Program-made: the position numbers and the translations under genes
From: Hemileia vastatrix
Lineage: Eukaryota; Basidiomycota; Pucciniomycetes; Pucciniales; Zaghouaniaceae
Assembly (NCBI GenBank): GCA_030280995.1
Contig: JASXTE010000004.1
Span: 18,429,185 to 18,493,184 of the forward strand
Length of the DNA stretch: 64,000 nucleotides
Direction of reading: 5' to 3'
Notes under the pieces: generated by a model
The model's database searches: none
Told to the model about the DNA's origin: nothing
Seen by the model: only the letters and a program-made list of their open reading frames with translations
In this document: positions 36,001-46,564 of the stretch, one piece after another
Layout: every line of letters starts with the position of its first letter
Numbering within the stretch: position 1 is the first letter of the stretch

Positions 36001-36650
36001 GTATCTAGGGTGCAGGTCTTCTTCAGTGCAACTGGTATTTTTTAAAACATATCCACTGGTATTTAATCTTTCTGTTTTATTAATATTTTATCATTTGATC
36101 AATTTTTTTTCACCAGAATATTATTATTTTTATTAGTAAAGCAAAAAAACATGTGCCAAATGCTTACAGGGTGATGTTACACCTTTAATAATTTTATTAA
36201 ATACAGGTAAAAAATTATGAAATTGATTTTTTTTACATAAAATTAATTGATATCTTTAAGAAAAAGAGGTATAAAATGAATTATGTTGAATAAAAGGGAT
36301 TTTATATGAGATTAAAAATTCAAGCTAAATGCCTACTTTCAAGGCTCAGAAGAGGTGTTGGATAAAATGGGCACCATCAGGAATAAAATTGTACTTTATT
36401 TGATTTTTTGAAAAACTAAATGAAGTATTCAACTGATTTTTTTCCAATATCTAGTTCTACACTTTGTCTATATCAAATTACTTCTAGTACCATTATTGGC
36501 CAAATTATATCCTCATTTCCATATGCAGAATTGATCCCATATGGCCAGACCAGGCCAAAGGTGTTAACCACAAGTTTGACAATTCTTCTGGTGGACACTT
36601 TTATGATGGAGAGTAGTTGGGTGCAAGTCTTCTTTAGTTAATCCAGTATT
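33045..36650. repeat. Satellite of ~600-bp units, each with a 20-bp-stem hairpin
   Basis: Six units have hairpins at about 33,544, 34,122, 34,731, 35,340, 35,945 and 36,557, giving periods of 577-612 bp. Each unit holds TTTTGTCACCATTATATTATT, GTTACACCTTTTATAATATT, GGTAAAAAAATATGAAAATG, a CATCAAGAGCAAGTAGA-type block, CAGACTGCATGTGAC and the hairpin AAAGTGTCCAGCACAAGTT-loop-AACTTGTGCTGGACACTTT. Conservation falls toward the right, where about 240-bp partial units continue to 37,200. There is no coding signal; ORFs cross the units on the minus strand only by chance. Confidence 0.88.
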
Positions 36651-37199
36651 CCTCATAAACATTTCCAACTTATTTTTGGCCAAAAATAGGGTGGAAAGTT
36701 TGTCCATATCAAATTACTTCTAATGCCATGATTGACTAAAAATTGATTCTCATTTCCATATAGAGAGTTGATCCCATATGACTGGATCTGGAGAAAGTGA
36801 AACCACAATTTTTGATTAACTTAAGTTTGAAAATTTTATGATGGAAAGTAATTGCAAGTCTTCTTAATTTAATCAATTAATCCTCATAAAAATTTCCACC
36901 TTTATTTTGGCCAAACTTCAGGTGAAGACTTTGGCCATATTAAAATAATTCTAGTTCCATGTTGGTAAAAAACTCATACTTATTGCCATATAGAGATATT
37001 AAACCCATCAGAATGTGCCTTTCAAAAAGTGTCTACCTGAACTATGGCTAAACCTCAGTTGGACACTATAATGATGCAGAGTAGCTAGGCCAAAAGTATT
37101 CTTAAGTTAATTTGGTATTCATAATTAATTTATCCTCCTGAAGTTTAGCCTAACTTCAGGTGGAAAATTTTGGAAAGCACCAGTTAGTAGCTATTCATC

Positions 37200-37400
37200 A
37201 AAAAGTTTTCACCAAAAGTTTGGCTTAACTTGTGGTGGACCCCTTTGATCAGCTACAGTCAGATGAGATCAATTCTTTAGATGGAAATGAGGATGACATT
37301 TTGGTCAATCATGGAAATAGAAGTAGATTGATGTGGCCAAATCATCCGCCTGAAGGCCTGACAAGCCTCACAAGGACACTTTTTAAAAGGGAGTAACTGA
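37200..37400. repeat. Inverted partial satellite unit closing the array
   Basis: Read on the minus strand, this segment gives GATGATTTGGCCACATCAA, CTACTTCTATTTCCATGATTG, CATCTGACTGTAGCTGATCAA and GTCCACCACAAG. That is the second half of a satellite unit in reverse orientation. The array therefore ends head to head with an opposite copy. Confidence 0.7.
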
Positions 37401-37705
37401 AAAAGTTCCATTTATCAGAAGGAAAATCTTTTATTGGATAGATGCCAAGGTTTCATATTTGTGTATTATGGTCAGTATTAATTCTGAAAGTGTCTGTCCA
37501 AGCAATTTCATTGCCTGTAATGACACATTTTGTTTTAAATTTTTCAAACTGTGTTATGAAGTATTAAGGTGTCCCATATTCTAATTAAGTTCTATTAAGT
37601 GCCCCCCTATGGTTCCTAAATTTATAATTCAATATCTTGCATAATAATTATTTTTTATATAAATTCATCAATATTTTATTTTATTATTAAATTTCATAGA
37701 GAAAA
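37400..37705. other. Unique DNA of X left of the solo LTR, no gene recognised
   Basis: AT-rich sequence with no ORF. The last five bases GAAAA are the left half of the target duplication of the solo LTR. Confidence 0.5.
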
Positions 37706-38352
37706 TGTCAGCCTAGATATCCCTAGGACTGAGTATTTCTTATGCTTAAAATAAGATAACCTTAAGTAAATTAAGCTTATATCTTAAAAATAAGGTTAAA
37801 ATAATAATATATATTATATATATATATATATATAATTATTATTCTATTATATAACTTATAGTAGTTTAAATAGCTTATCCATGGCCTAATAATACTTATT
37901 AAGGTGTTAATGGAGTCATAATATCCTTATCTTAAGTGATATGAATTAATTATTGACATACATAAGCTTATATGTATACATAAATATCATAATCAGTGAA
38001 ATATGCAGTATATTATGTATATTTAGGTATATAAGTAGGTTTTAGCCCCTTAATAGCCTATAACCTTTGTTTTTCTGCTTATTTTAGGTCATATGGACGA
38101 AATCAGTGGACTCACAATGCCTACAGAAGCATAGACACCTATATCAGGCGCATACACCCAGTTTGGACAACTTAATTTACTTCCTTGGATGGTTATTCAT
38201 GGATTTATGGGTTGGAAGGACATTTCTGGGTTTATATGGATGCTTGGAGATGTTATTGGGGGCTTGGAAATTTTATTTGTTTCCTTTATATGCTTTTGGT
38301 TTCATTAAATCTCTTTTTGATTGTTTATTTTACCTGTTTCTTTATGGTATCC

Positions 38353-39123
38353 TGTCACCGGACAACCTACGCACAAGGTCGAGGATGTTCCTGAGAGTGA
38401 GATGAGGGATTTAGAAACTTCTTCGAAGCACAGTGGAATGATTCGAAGAAGTGATTCAAAGGTCACTCGAAGTAATAGCTACAGGTTCAAGGTATGTTCG
38501 AGAAGAATTATAAAATAGTTTCAAAGTTAATCGGAATTCTTAAGATCTCACAAAGGGTTGGAAAACTCAATAATCAAATATTTAGGATTTAGAAATGATT
38601 ATTGAGGAAATAAAAGAAAGATACAATAACAATGATGTAACTTAAAGATTTTACCACTATTAAATGTAAATACGTTTTATAATTTAATTCTAGGGAATAT
38701 CAAACCAAATACCCAACCCTTTTATATCCTTTATTCCTCCTCGCATTGACCTCCCTCTTATCGCACCATTCCCATACCATTGACCATTACTAACATACAC
38801 TTAATCCCTCTTCGCTAATATCCGTCCATGCTCAATTTACCCCTTTTTAATTAATTAACAAACTTTCAATGAAAACTACTACTGTACTATTACGTTGATC
38901 CTAGCGCTGTGCGTTGCTTATTGAAAATGAGACTAAGGCACCCTATTGAGAGATTGACTAATTTAGATTTAGAGTTTAGGCTAGCGCAGTTGAATAGTAA
39001 GTACACAAAGGGGAATTGCAGTTGCTATGGAGAATTGCTTTCTGCGCTTCGAGTATAGATTTAGAACTCAATATTATTGATTAATGAGCTGCTTTTGCCT
39101 TGAGTGTCACGTGGCACGTGACA
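38353..39123 (-). repeat. 3' LTR of N1
   Basis: On the plus strand it runs TGTCACCGGACAACC to CACGTGACA. Its right edge is the perfect palindrome TGTCACGTGGCACGTGACA (39,105-39,123), which holds two CACGTG boxes at the U3 start. Relative to the element this is the downstream LTR. Confidence 0.9.
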
Positions 39124-39317
39124 GATGCCCGGGTATAAGAATCGCGAGCTCCGTTGAGCTTGAGCCATCTTCTCACACTGGCTTCCCTTTCCTCGATAAT
39201 TTTTCTTATTTATTAATTTCCCTATTATAATGAATCGTCCTACTCCAACACCTACACCTCCACACCCTAAAGCGGATGGGGGAATGGTTACGCGGCAGTT
39301 TTCCCAGGCTTGCACGT

Positions 39318-40456
39318 TGTGGTAGCCTAAAGTTTAGTACGGCACCTAAGTATGTAAATGGAGTTATCACGGCATGCAAGATTGGTGTTATTATTTTTTT
39401 ATAAAAGGGTTTTATTTAATTTATTGGAGTTTAAAATATGAAGAAATTGGTCACGAGCGAATGCCTACACGAAAACAATTTATTTTACGGAGAAAACTTA
39501 TTTTTACGGTCTGAAAATTTATAAGTATCAAGTCGAGTTACTCAAGAACCTTGGGAAATTTTCCCAGAATTTTTACTATTTTTCTTATATTTTTAAATGA
39601 ATTTTAAAGTTTTATAGGAATATTTACGTTTTCAAAAATTACTTAACTTTGATGAATTTTCACGGGGTAATTAGAGCTGCGCAGACTACGAAAATTAGTT
39701 TGGTAGGTAAAGGGGAAGTAGCTCTATTACGTGTAATTTTTCTAGATTTTTTATTATGGTTTTAAGGTTCTAAATTGAGTCCGGAAGTCCGGACGGACTC
39801 CGTTTCGACTCCATACGGACTCCGTACGGACTCCGCTTTGACTCCGTACGGACTCCGTACGGGCTCCGGATTGACTCTGGAAGAGCTCTGGAGGGGAAAA
39901 CTTAGGCACGTGACTAGGAATACTTAAGCGACTCTCAAACTCGAAATTGAGGGGGGGACACATCATACAGCTTAATCATTAACCACCACGGTCTCATTTT
40001 TTATTACTCAACAAATTAAATAAATTGTAATACCCTTATAACTTTATATTTTATATAACATTTTAGAAATACTATTCAACAATTTAAATCACACTTCATA
40101 CAGGGTATCTTTAGAAAGGTCTTCATCGCTGGGACTTGATTATTGCTGTCTCATATAAATTTAAATTATTATAAAAACATAAAAGTCAATCTTTTCAGAT
40201 CTTTCACTGGTACACCTTAATTGTTGTTATCAGTATTTCTTTTATCAACAGCCACGATCATTTAATCTCAATAAGCGTTAATTATTTTAGAGTTTCATTA
40301 TTTTTATCAATCAGATCTAAGTAGATTGGTTAGCTTAGTGATTTAGAACACCTACTTTGTTATTTTTATTGGAAGGACGGGGTTTTCAGCTAAATCCACA
40401 TATCTCCTCCGGATTCTGCTTACAGCAAGGCGACTGTAAGAGTTTACCTTACCATA
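39318..40456 (+). repeat. 5' LTR of N2
   Basis: TGTGGTAGCC...CTTACCATA. It includes a GC-rich block of short repeats at 39,778-39,890 built from GGACTCCGTACGGACTCC, with the 10-bp palindrome TCCGTACGGA occurring more than once, in an otherwise AT-rich LTR. Such a block is a candidate promoter or regulatory site. Confidence 0.92.
39778..39890. promoter_or_regulatory. CGGACTCCGTA repeat block in the N2 LTR (also at 48,571-48,683)
   Basis: About eight GACTCCG or GGCTCCG units are spaced 9-18 bp apart, several joined as the palindrome TCCGTACGGA. GC content is far above the surroundings, and the block is identical in both LTRs. Repeated palindromic sites in an LTR are usual transcription-factor targets. 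No factor can be named from sequence alone. Confidence 0.4.
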
Positions 40457-40458
40457 GT

Positions 40459-40475
40459 TGGCGCCCAACGTGGGG
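40459..40475 (+). other. Primer binding site of N2
   Basis: TGGCGCCCAACGTGGGG begins two bases after the LTR end at 40,456. TGG at the start would pair with the CCA end of a tRNA, and the rest with an acceptor stem. This is the expected place and form for tRNA-primed minus-strand synthesis. The tRNA species is not determined. Confidence 0.8.
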
Positions 40476-40632
40476 TTCGATTTCTCTAGCTTTCTTTAAA
40501 GACTTACTTGGATCAAGAACGTTATTAGCCTGCAAGAGGCTTATTTTCTGGAACTCTAATTGTATTTTTGTTATTGGCCTGCAAGAGGCTTGTTATTTTA
40601 TCGATTGTTAACGCTTTTCATTACTTATTGGG

Positions 40633-43227
40633 ATGTCTTCTTCTGCTGTTGCTTCTGGATCTTCTAACCCTCTTACTCCCTCAGTTAGAATTGTTTCTTG
40701 GGATGGCCCAAAGTTTGATGGGGAGGAGGTTAAATGGTTCATTAGCAGGTATGAAGCTGCTGCTGCTGTTGATGGTGCTTCCCATGTGGATATGGTGAAG
40801 CAAGTTAGATTTTTTATTGCCGATAGGGAGGTGGAAAAAGAGGTTATTGCTATGCAGGCATTCAAGGACAAGGATTGGGTTAAGCTTTCTAAAGCTATGG
40901 TTGATAGATGGGGTGTTAGGTTTACTATGATGGACCTCAATAAAATTGTTGGAGACTGGCAAGCAAAAGGTGGAGTTTCTTCTATGGCTGACTTCAAAAA
41001 GCTCTGTGTTCAGTTTGATGAAGTGGTGGAATATCTCATACTGGTGGACGAGTTAGTGCATGAGAACCAAGCAAAAGATTTGTTTTGGTCAGCATGCAGC
41101 AGGGATATTCGAATGGACGTCTTGAAGGATCTTTCAAGAAAAGATTTGATGAAGGAACTGCCTAATGGTGAGCAGAAACTGCCGGCTCTGGAGGTTATCA
41201 AAGAGAACATTCAGGCCCATCTCAAGTTATTGGCGTTGGACAAATATCAAGAGTCATGCACTCAATATGTTAGCAAGGTTAGCGAAGTTTTGGCCGAAAA
41301 CAATGATATTATGGTCAAAGCCCAGGAGGCTAAGAAGGCACAAATGGGATTACCGGCTGCTAAAGTTGAGGGCAACGTGGACAACAAGATGGTCGATCAC
41401 TTGGCCGATTTAACAAAACAGCTAAAGATATTTGTCCAAGAGACTCAAAAGGCCAGTAAGGCCCCAATCGCTTCTTCGTCGACGTCGACTTCTTTTCAGT
41501 CAAGAGGATATGAACGTCGAAATTATAATGTCAATGGAAATGGTAATCGCTTCCCAGGCAATGGAAGAAATGGTGGATATAGAGGTGGCTACGATGAGCC
41601 AAAAGTTTGCTCCTATTGTAATAGGAGGGGGCACAGAGCTGCCTTTTGTTATAATTTGGAAAAGGATTTGGATGCAGGGCGAGTTCTTTTCGATGGTAAA
41701 GTTTATAAATTCCCTGATGGTTCGTTCATCAAGCCTAGTGATGGACAGTCTCCTTCTGATTTGGTCAGAAGAAGTTTAACGGCTGAAAGGAGAGCCAGAT
41801 TTGAAGAGGTGACGGATGAAGATGTTAATGCCAAGAGTGGCAAAAATGGTAATGGTAATGGTGGTAAAGCTGACAAGGGCAAGGAGAAAGAGGTCAGTAA
41901 AGCCACATTTTCTACTTCTTTTGGTGGTTTAGAGCTGGCGACGGTTGCCCAGGTGGAGGGCAGCTGTATGGCTGGCGAATACGATGTTAATGCTGCTAGA
42001 AGAGCAGCTGCTACTAAGGCGAAGAGTAGCATTCAGAGCCAATTGAGGGCTAATCCTGGCAAGGCCAATAACAAAGTGAACCCTTACTCTAAGGACAAGA
42101 TTTCTAGTGCTCAAACTGCCGCCAACAAATTGAACCCTTACTCTAAGGACGAATTATATAAAATGCAGAAGGGGATTGCTGATATGGGGCCCCCTAGTTA
42201 TGGCAAGTTTGATTTAAATGGTGAGCCTATGCCAGAGGATGATTCGGATTCTGAGGAGGACGTACCGTTGGCGTCTCTACCCAGACCAAGTTTTAGCGGT
42301 CCCATCCCAATGGAGGGAGTAAGAAGGACTAGCGATGGATCAGGATTAGTGCAAGAAGCTGGTGACGGAGTTAGGGATATAGAAAGTGAAGATGTTATTA
42401 TGGGGGGTGAAGATGGCTTGGTTGGACCTCAAGAGGTACCCAGGGCCAAGGTTGTTAAATCAAAGGTCCAGTATGAGCGGCCAGTAGTTTCTGGTCAAGC
42501 TAATGCGATGGACGCAGTTTTGAATAGGGTGAATCAACTTCAGATTCCCTTATCTTTGGGGGAGTTATTTACAATTAGTCCGGCGCTTGCTGAAAAGCAA
42601 AAGAAGCATTTGACGAGGTGTCGGGTTTCCACTGGAGAGGTGGAATATATTTGTGAAAATGCTGAAAAGTTTGGGGAAGATGTAGATACACATTTTTCCG
42701 CTCCCCTGGGTTACCTGGTGGTAACTCTTAATGGTAAAGAAGTAAAGGCCTTGGTCGATTCAGGGTCTCAAATTAATTTAATTTCATTGGAGCAAGCGAC
42801 GAGTATAGGCTTGCCAATTAAAAGTGGAACTGGGGGAAACCTCAGAGGTATTGGAGGGCATGCAACAGAGCTGATGGGTACTGCTGAGCATGTCAGGTTA
42901 GGCATTGGTGGATCTGTTGGTAAGGTTCACTTTTATGTGGCCAGAGGAGCAGTCAAAACTGTTCTTGGGGGTCCTTTTTTGATGGATTTTGAGGCCAGGA
43001 TAGGGTATCAAGCTGGCATGGGGATTAGTTTGGAGATCACTGGTGAAGATATGCGGAGGTTACATATGCGGTTAGCACCTCCTGGAGATGAAGGTTGGGA
43101 AACACGGCCAGGGATTACTACACTGTGCCAGTGTTGTGTTTGCACCAAGAAGCGGCATATTAAACGGACGGCTTCTGGTGAATTATGTTTGTTGGAAAGG
43201 GATGAATGCCCTCATTTTTTGGGGTAG
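40633..43227 (+). CDS. Gag-protease polyprotein of N2
   Basis: An 864-residue intact ORF runs from ATG to TAG. The N-terminal half is a capsid-like domain (WDGPKFDGEEVKWFISRYE near residue 25). A Gly/Asn/Arg-rich stretch is followed by the zinc knuckle CSYCNRRGHRAAFC at about residues 326-339. A long acidic linker leads to an aspartic protease with ALVDSGSQINLIS at about 706. A Cys-rich tail (CQCCVCTKKRH) follows. The ORF ends six bases after a slippery heptamer, so the downstream integrase ORF is likely translated by -1 frameshift. Gag forms the particle and the protease matures it. CpG use is higher than in the surrounding decayed DNA. Confidence 0.92.
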   Translation: MSSSAVASGSSNPLTPSVRIVSWDGPKFDGEEVKWFISRYEAAAAVDGASHVDMVKQVRFFIADREVEKEVIAMQAFKDKDWVKLSKAMVDRWGVRFTMMDLNKIVGDWQAKGGVSSMADFKKLCVQFDEVVEYLILVDELVHENQAKDLFWSACSRDIRMDVLKDLSRKDLMKELPNGEQKLPALEVIKENIQAHLKLLALDKYQESCTQYVSKVSEVLAENNDIMVKAQEAKKAQMGLPAAKVEGNVDNKMVDHLADLTKQLKIFVQETQKASKAPIASSSTSTSFQSRGYERRNYNVNGNGNRFPGNGRNGGYRGGYDEPKVCSYCNRRGHRAAFCYNLEKDLDAGRVLFDGKVYKFPDGSFIKPSDGQSPSDLVRRSLTAERRARFEEVTDEDVNAKSGKNGNGNGGKADKGKEKEVSKATFSTSFGGLELATVAQVEGSCMAGEYDVNAARRAAATKAKSSIQSQLRANPGKANNKVNPYSKDKISSAQTAANKLNPYSKDELYKMQKGIADMGPPSYGKFDLNGEPMPEDDSDSEEDVPLASLPRPSFSGPIPMEGVRRTSDGSGLVQEAGDGVRDIESEDVIMGGEDGLVGPQEVPRAKVVKSKVQYERPVVSGQANAMDAVLNRVNQLQIPLSLGELFTISPALAEKQKKHLTRCRVSTGEVEYICENAEKFGEDVDTHFSAPLGYLVVTLNGKEVKALVDSGSQINLISLEQATSIGLPIKSGTGGNLRGIGGHATELMGTAEHVRLGIGGSVGKVHFYVARGAVKTVLGGPFLMDFEARIGYQAGMGISLEITGEDMRRLHMRLAPPGDEGWETRPGITTLCQCCVCTKKRHIKRTASGELCLLERDECPHFLG

Positions 43228-45164
43228 CAGGGGCTGATCGCTCTAATGTTGTAATCTCTCCTCAGGATAAGATCCCGGATTGCAATAGGTCAGCTCACTT
43301 GGAGATAATTCAAGTGGATTCTCAATTATTTTCTGTTAATATTACTTTGGAGTGCAAATATGCTATGGACTTTTCTATATGTTTATTGGATTTACCCGGT
43401 TTTTCTATTAAATTTAAAAACGGTGAAAAAGGCAAAATGGGCCAAATTAGGTTGGATAAAAATTGGAAGGGTATGTTTTGTGACCTCCACCAAGAGGATA
43501 AACTGGAAAATAGTTTTTATGTTAATAAAGGTGTTGGAAAAGGTGTAGATAAATTCGGCAGAGAGGAGGTAGAAGAAGATGTGGTGTATGTAGAGGAAGA
43601 TGGTTTGGTAGTGTGGGATAGTAGTAAATTAAGGAATGGTGTATATGTTGGAGAATTAGAGAATTTAAATAAAAAGGTGGATAAAGAGAAAGAGGTATTT
43701 TCGAATACGGTTTTCGAAGGATCCAAAGGTTCAGAAGAAAAACGTCGACATAGCTCAATTAAAAATTTATTTAGGGGTCAACGATTATTGGCTCATTCAT
43801 GTGCAGGTGATATTGGTGATAGAGAAGTCCCTATTGATGTTATATTAATCGATTTTCAAGATGAAGTCTGGGGTCAGACTGGTTTTTATTTTTTGTTAGT
43901 CAAATATTTGTTGACTTTAGAGAGGCCAGAAGATTGTGAAGACGATGAATGGGTGGCTATCAAGAGGAAGTCATCTACGTTTTACCTATCTGGTCGACGT
44001 TTAATGAGGAGGAGGTATCCAAATCCTCAAGTAGTTATAACTCAACAGAAGGGGCAAGAATTAGTTTTGAAAGCACTGCATGAAGATCTCGGGCATAGAG
44101 GCGTTGGAGAAACATTTAGAAGAATTTCTGATCGATTTTGGTGGCCTGGCATGAAGATGGCTGTTAAACAGTGGGTTCAGTCATGCGAAGAATGTCAAAG
44201 ACGAAGTCATTTAAGGCCAAAAGAACCTGGACGCGCGACCGGTGAATATACGCTCTTTGGAAGAGTTAGTTTAGATGCCGTTCATATAAAAGAGGGACGG
44301 TATAAATATTTAATTGTGGCCAGAGATGATTTATCTGGTTGGGTAGAGGCAGCGCCTCTTATTAATTTAACTGCCAAAAATGTGGCAGAATTTTTTTTGA
44401 ATAATTGGGTATATAGGTATGGGGTGATGAAGTTGGTAACGGTAGATGGAGGTCCTGAATTTGGGACAGAGTTTAAAGAGGCCGTATTGAAAGTTGGATC
44501 AAAGGTTAGGGTAGCAACCCCATATTATCCTGAAGCTGAAGGCATGGTTGAAAGAGGGCATCAAGTTATTAAGGATGCTTTAGTTAAAATGTGTGGGACA
44601 AGTGCTGAGAAGTGGAGGCACTATTTACCTTTAGTTTTATTTGCTGATCGAATCACTGCCAAAAGGACGACCGGATTTTCACCTTATGAACTTGTTTTTG
44701 GACAGAAAGCAGTTTTACCGGTTGATTTAGAAGCTGAATCATATCTTGGAGTTGACTGGGACACGGTCAAAACTACTGAAGAATTATTGTGTGCAAGAAT
44801 GATGCAGCTAGAAAAGAAAGAAGAATATTTAGAAAAGGCATATTCGCGGATGATGAAGATCCGAAATCAATCAGTTAGATATTGGGATGAGCGGTTGGCA
44901 CATCGATTAAGGAAACCTTTGAACCCGGGAGATATGGTCCTGGTGTATAATAGGAGTTTGGAAAGTCAGTGGGGAAAAATGTTTGCAGATAGGTGGAATG
45001 GACCGTATAAAATCAAGGAGCAAGTTTCCGGCGGTTCATATGTGCTAGAAGAGTTGGATGGAGTAGTATTGAAGAAGAGGGTAGCGGCCGATCAAGTGAA
45101 ACGGTTCTATCCTAGAGGCACCAGGAGTGCCGAAGTCTTCCTCCGCAATGAGGATAAACTATGA
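43206..45164 (+). CDS. Integrase ORF of N2 (no RT or RNase H)
   Basis: The ORF has 652 codons in the -1 frame relative to gag. The first ~230 residues lack RT motifs and show acidic, low-complexity sequence. Then comes LTLERPEDCEDDEW, and the HHCC zinc domain (HEDLGHRG to CEECQRR, about residues 291-335). The catalytic core has Asp in SLDAVHIKEG (about 356), Asp in TVDGGPEFG (about 414) and Glu in GMVERGHQVI (about 449), 35 residues apart. A C-terminal barrel follows (NPGDMVLVYNRSL, FADRWNGPYKI). It ends VFLRNEDKL. The expected RT and RNase H between protease and integrase are absent. The integrase would insert cDNA made in trans. Confidence 0.92.
   Translation: MPSFFGVAGADRSNVVISPQDKIPDCNRSAHLEIIQVDSQLFSVNITLECKYAMDFSICLLDLPGFSIKFKNGEKGKMGQIRLDKNWKGMFCDLHQEDKLENSFYVNKGVGKGVDKFGREEVEEDVVYVEEDGLVVWDSSKLRNGVYVGELENLNKKVDKEKEVFSNTVFEGSKGSEEKRRHSSIKNLFRGQRLLAHSCAGDIGDREVPIDVILIDFQDEVWGQTGFYFLLVKYLLTLERPEDCEDDEWVAIKRKSSTFYLSGRRLMRRRYPNPQVVITQQKGQELVLKALHEDLGHRGVGETFRRISDRFWWPGMKMAVKQWVQSCEECQRRSHLRPKEPGRATGEYTLFGRVSLDAVHIKEGRYKYLIVARDDLSGWVEAAPLINLTAKNVAEFFLNNWVYRYGVMKLVTVDGGPEFGTEFKEAVLKVGSKVRVATPYYPEAEGMVERGHQVIKDALVKMCGTSAEKWRHYLPLVLFADRITAKRTTGFSPYELVFGQKAVLPVDLEAESYLGVDWDTVKTTEELLCARMMQLEKKEEYLEKAYSRMMKIRNQSVRYWDERLAHRLRKPLNPGDMVLVYNRSLESQWGKMFADRWNGPYKIKEQVSGGSYVLEELDGVVLKKRVAADQVKRFYPRGTRSAEVFLRNEDKL
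43215..43221 (+). promoter_or_regulatory. Probable -1 ribosomal frameshift site T TTT TTG
   Basis: In the gag frame the codons read CAT TTT TTG GGG TAG, giving the X-XXY-YYZ heptamer TTTTTTG. A slip of one base back enters the integrase ORF (TTT TTT GGG GTA), which overlaps gag by 22 nt. The stop is six bases on. A downstream pseudoknot was not searched for. Confidence 0.7.
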
Positions 45165-45495
45165 TATCAACAAAATTTTATGAATACCTCCGCAATGAGG
45201 ATAAACTATGAAACTTCTTAAATATTATGGATCCTCCGCAATGAGGATAAACTATGAAACTTCTTAAAAATTATGGATCCTCCGCAATGAGGATAAACTA
45301 TGATGTTTATAAAAATTTTATTCCTCCGCAATGAGGATAAACTATGAAATTTCTTAAATTTTATTGATTCCTCCGCAATGAGGATAAACTATGACATTTT
45401 ATGAAATTATATGGACGAACTCCGAAATGAGGATATACTACAATTTTAATGACTTTTATTAAATTTATACCTCCGCAACGAGTATAAACTATCTT
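45140..45495 (+). repeat. Eight tandem units of 44-52 bp from the end of the integrase ORF into the 3' UTR
   Basis: CCTCCGCAATGAGGATAAAC units lie at 45,140, 45,187, 45,233, 45,279, 45,323, 45,370, about 45,418 and 45,470. The first unit encodes the last residues LRNEDKL and the TGA stop, so coding sequence was the seed. Each unit has a small hairpin, CCTC-CGCAAT-GAGG. The last two units are degenerate. Confidence 0.9.
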
Positions 45496-46295
45496 CTTAT
45501 TTTTATCAAAAATACTTTACTATCATTACACTGCATATGGGCGACGAAACTGTGATGAAACATAACGAAATGCGAGAAAACCTTCATTGAAAATTTTCAA
45601 AATTAAAAATTCTTAAAATATGGGTGAAGATAGTGTTGGAAAAATTTTAAAATTTATTGGAAGAAGTGTTCACAGGGGAACCTTCTTAATTAAATATTGG
45701 CAAGTGTGGGGGTAATTGATGGGCTGGCTGCTCTATACACAATTACCCCATAATGTTCGTTTCCAAAATTTTCCCTGTTTCTAGTTGAATCCTGGCTTTG
45801 TCTTTTAATTTTAGGAAGTCCACTAAGACTATAAACTGGAACGAATCAAGAGACACCGCTCTCAACGCCGGATTCAAGATTTTTTTTATATTTTATTTTG
45901 TTTTTGATTTTTTATGTTAGATTGTGATTTCTTTTCTTTAATATATATTATGAATTAATGTAAAGGTGATGCTCACTGGTGGTCTCTAATCATTTTTATA
46001 AATTGGAGGGAGCCCACCCAGTGATCATCATTATAAAAATTATCTTCTAAAAACTTTCATTTATTTTCTTTTCTTTTCAATTTCTTAAAATTGTGTAACC
46101 ACATCAAGTTGCACTTGGATGTGGGTATGATGTCGAGGGTACGGCTCATCAAATGGCCGGGGGGCATCTTTTAAAATTTTATTTTAAATTTTATTTTAGT
46201 ACTTTTTTTATCTTTCTTTTCACATTCATTTATCTTTCTTTAAAATTAAATTTTAACTTTTATTTAAAAACTATCTTTTCTAAAATCTTTTATTT

Positions 46296-46337
<42 letters not shown>

Positions 46338-46560
46338 AAAATTAAAATTAAAAAAAAAAAAAAAATAATAATAATAAAAATAATAAAAATAAAAATAAAA
46401 ATAAAATAATAAAATAAAAAAAAAAAAAATTAATTAAACCAAAATTATTATATTTCTTAGTTTTATTTTTCAGTCTTCATTCATTTTAGTTTTATTCATT
46501 TAGTTTATACAGGAAACAGGGTCTAGGGGAACTCAATACCTATGGGATTTTACTTCAAGA
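45496..46560 (+). other. 3' UTR of N2, part 1, with an A-rich low-complexity tract
   Basis: It contains GATGGGCTGGCTGCTCTATA at 45,718, shared in reverse with 23,285-23,335, and a single AGTCCACTAAGACTATAAAC unit at 45,820. A tract of A and AAATA repeats runs from about 46,297 to 46,430. No ORF is supported. Confidence 0.7.
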
Positions 46561-46564
46561 CATC

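Noticed and set aside
33045..36650. Regular repeats considered as a CRISPR array
   Set aside because: Units are about 600 bp without unique spacers, in a eukaryotic retroelement setting.
38106..38405. ORF of 99 codons, with relatives at 7,951-8,145, 60,684-61,088 and 61,532-61,717
   Set aside because: Recurs only because it lies in the G-family LTR; frames differ between copies and no domain is seen.
39754..39966. 70-codon minus-strand ORF, identical at 48,547-48,759
   Set aside because: Lies across the CGGACTCCGTA repeat block of the two N2 LTRs; identity reflects LTR identity, not protein constraint.
46153..46368. 71-codon ORF ending in poly-Lys
   Set aside because: Covers the A-rich tract of the N2 3' UTR.
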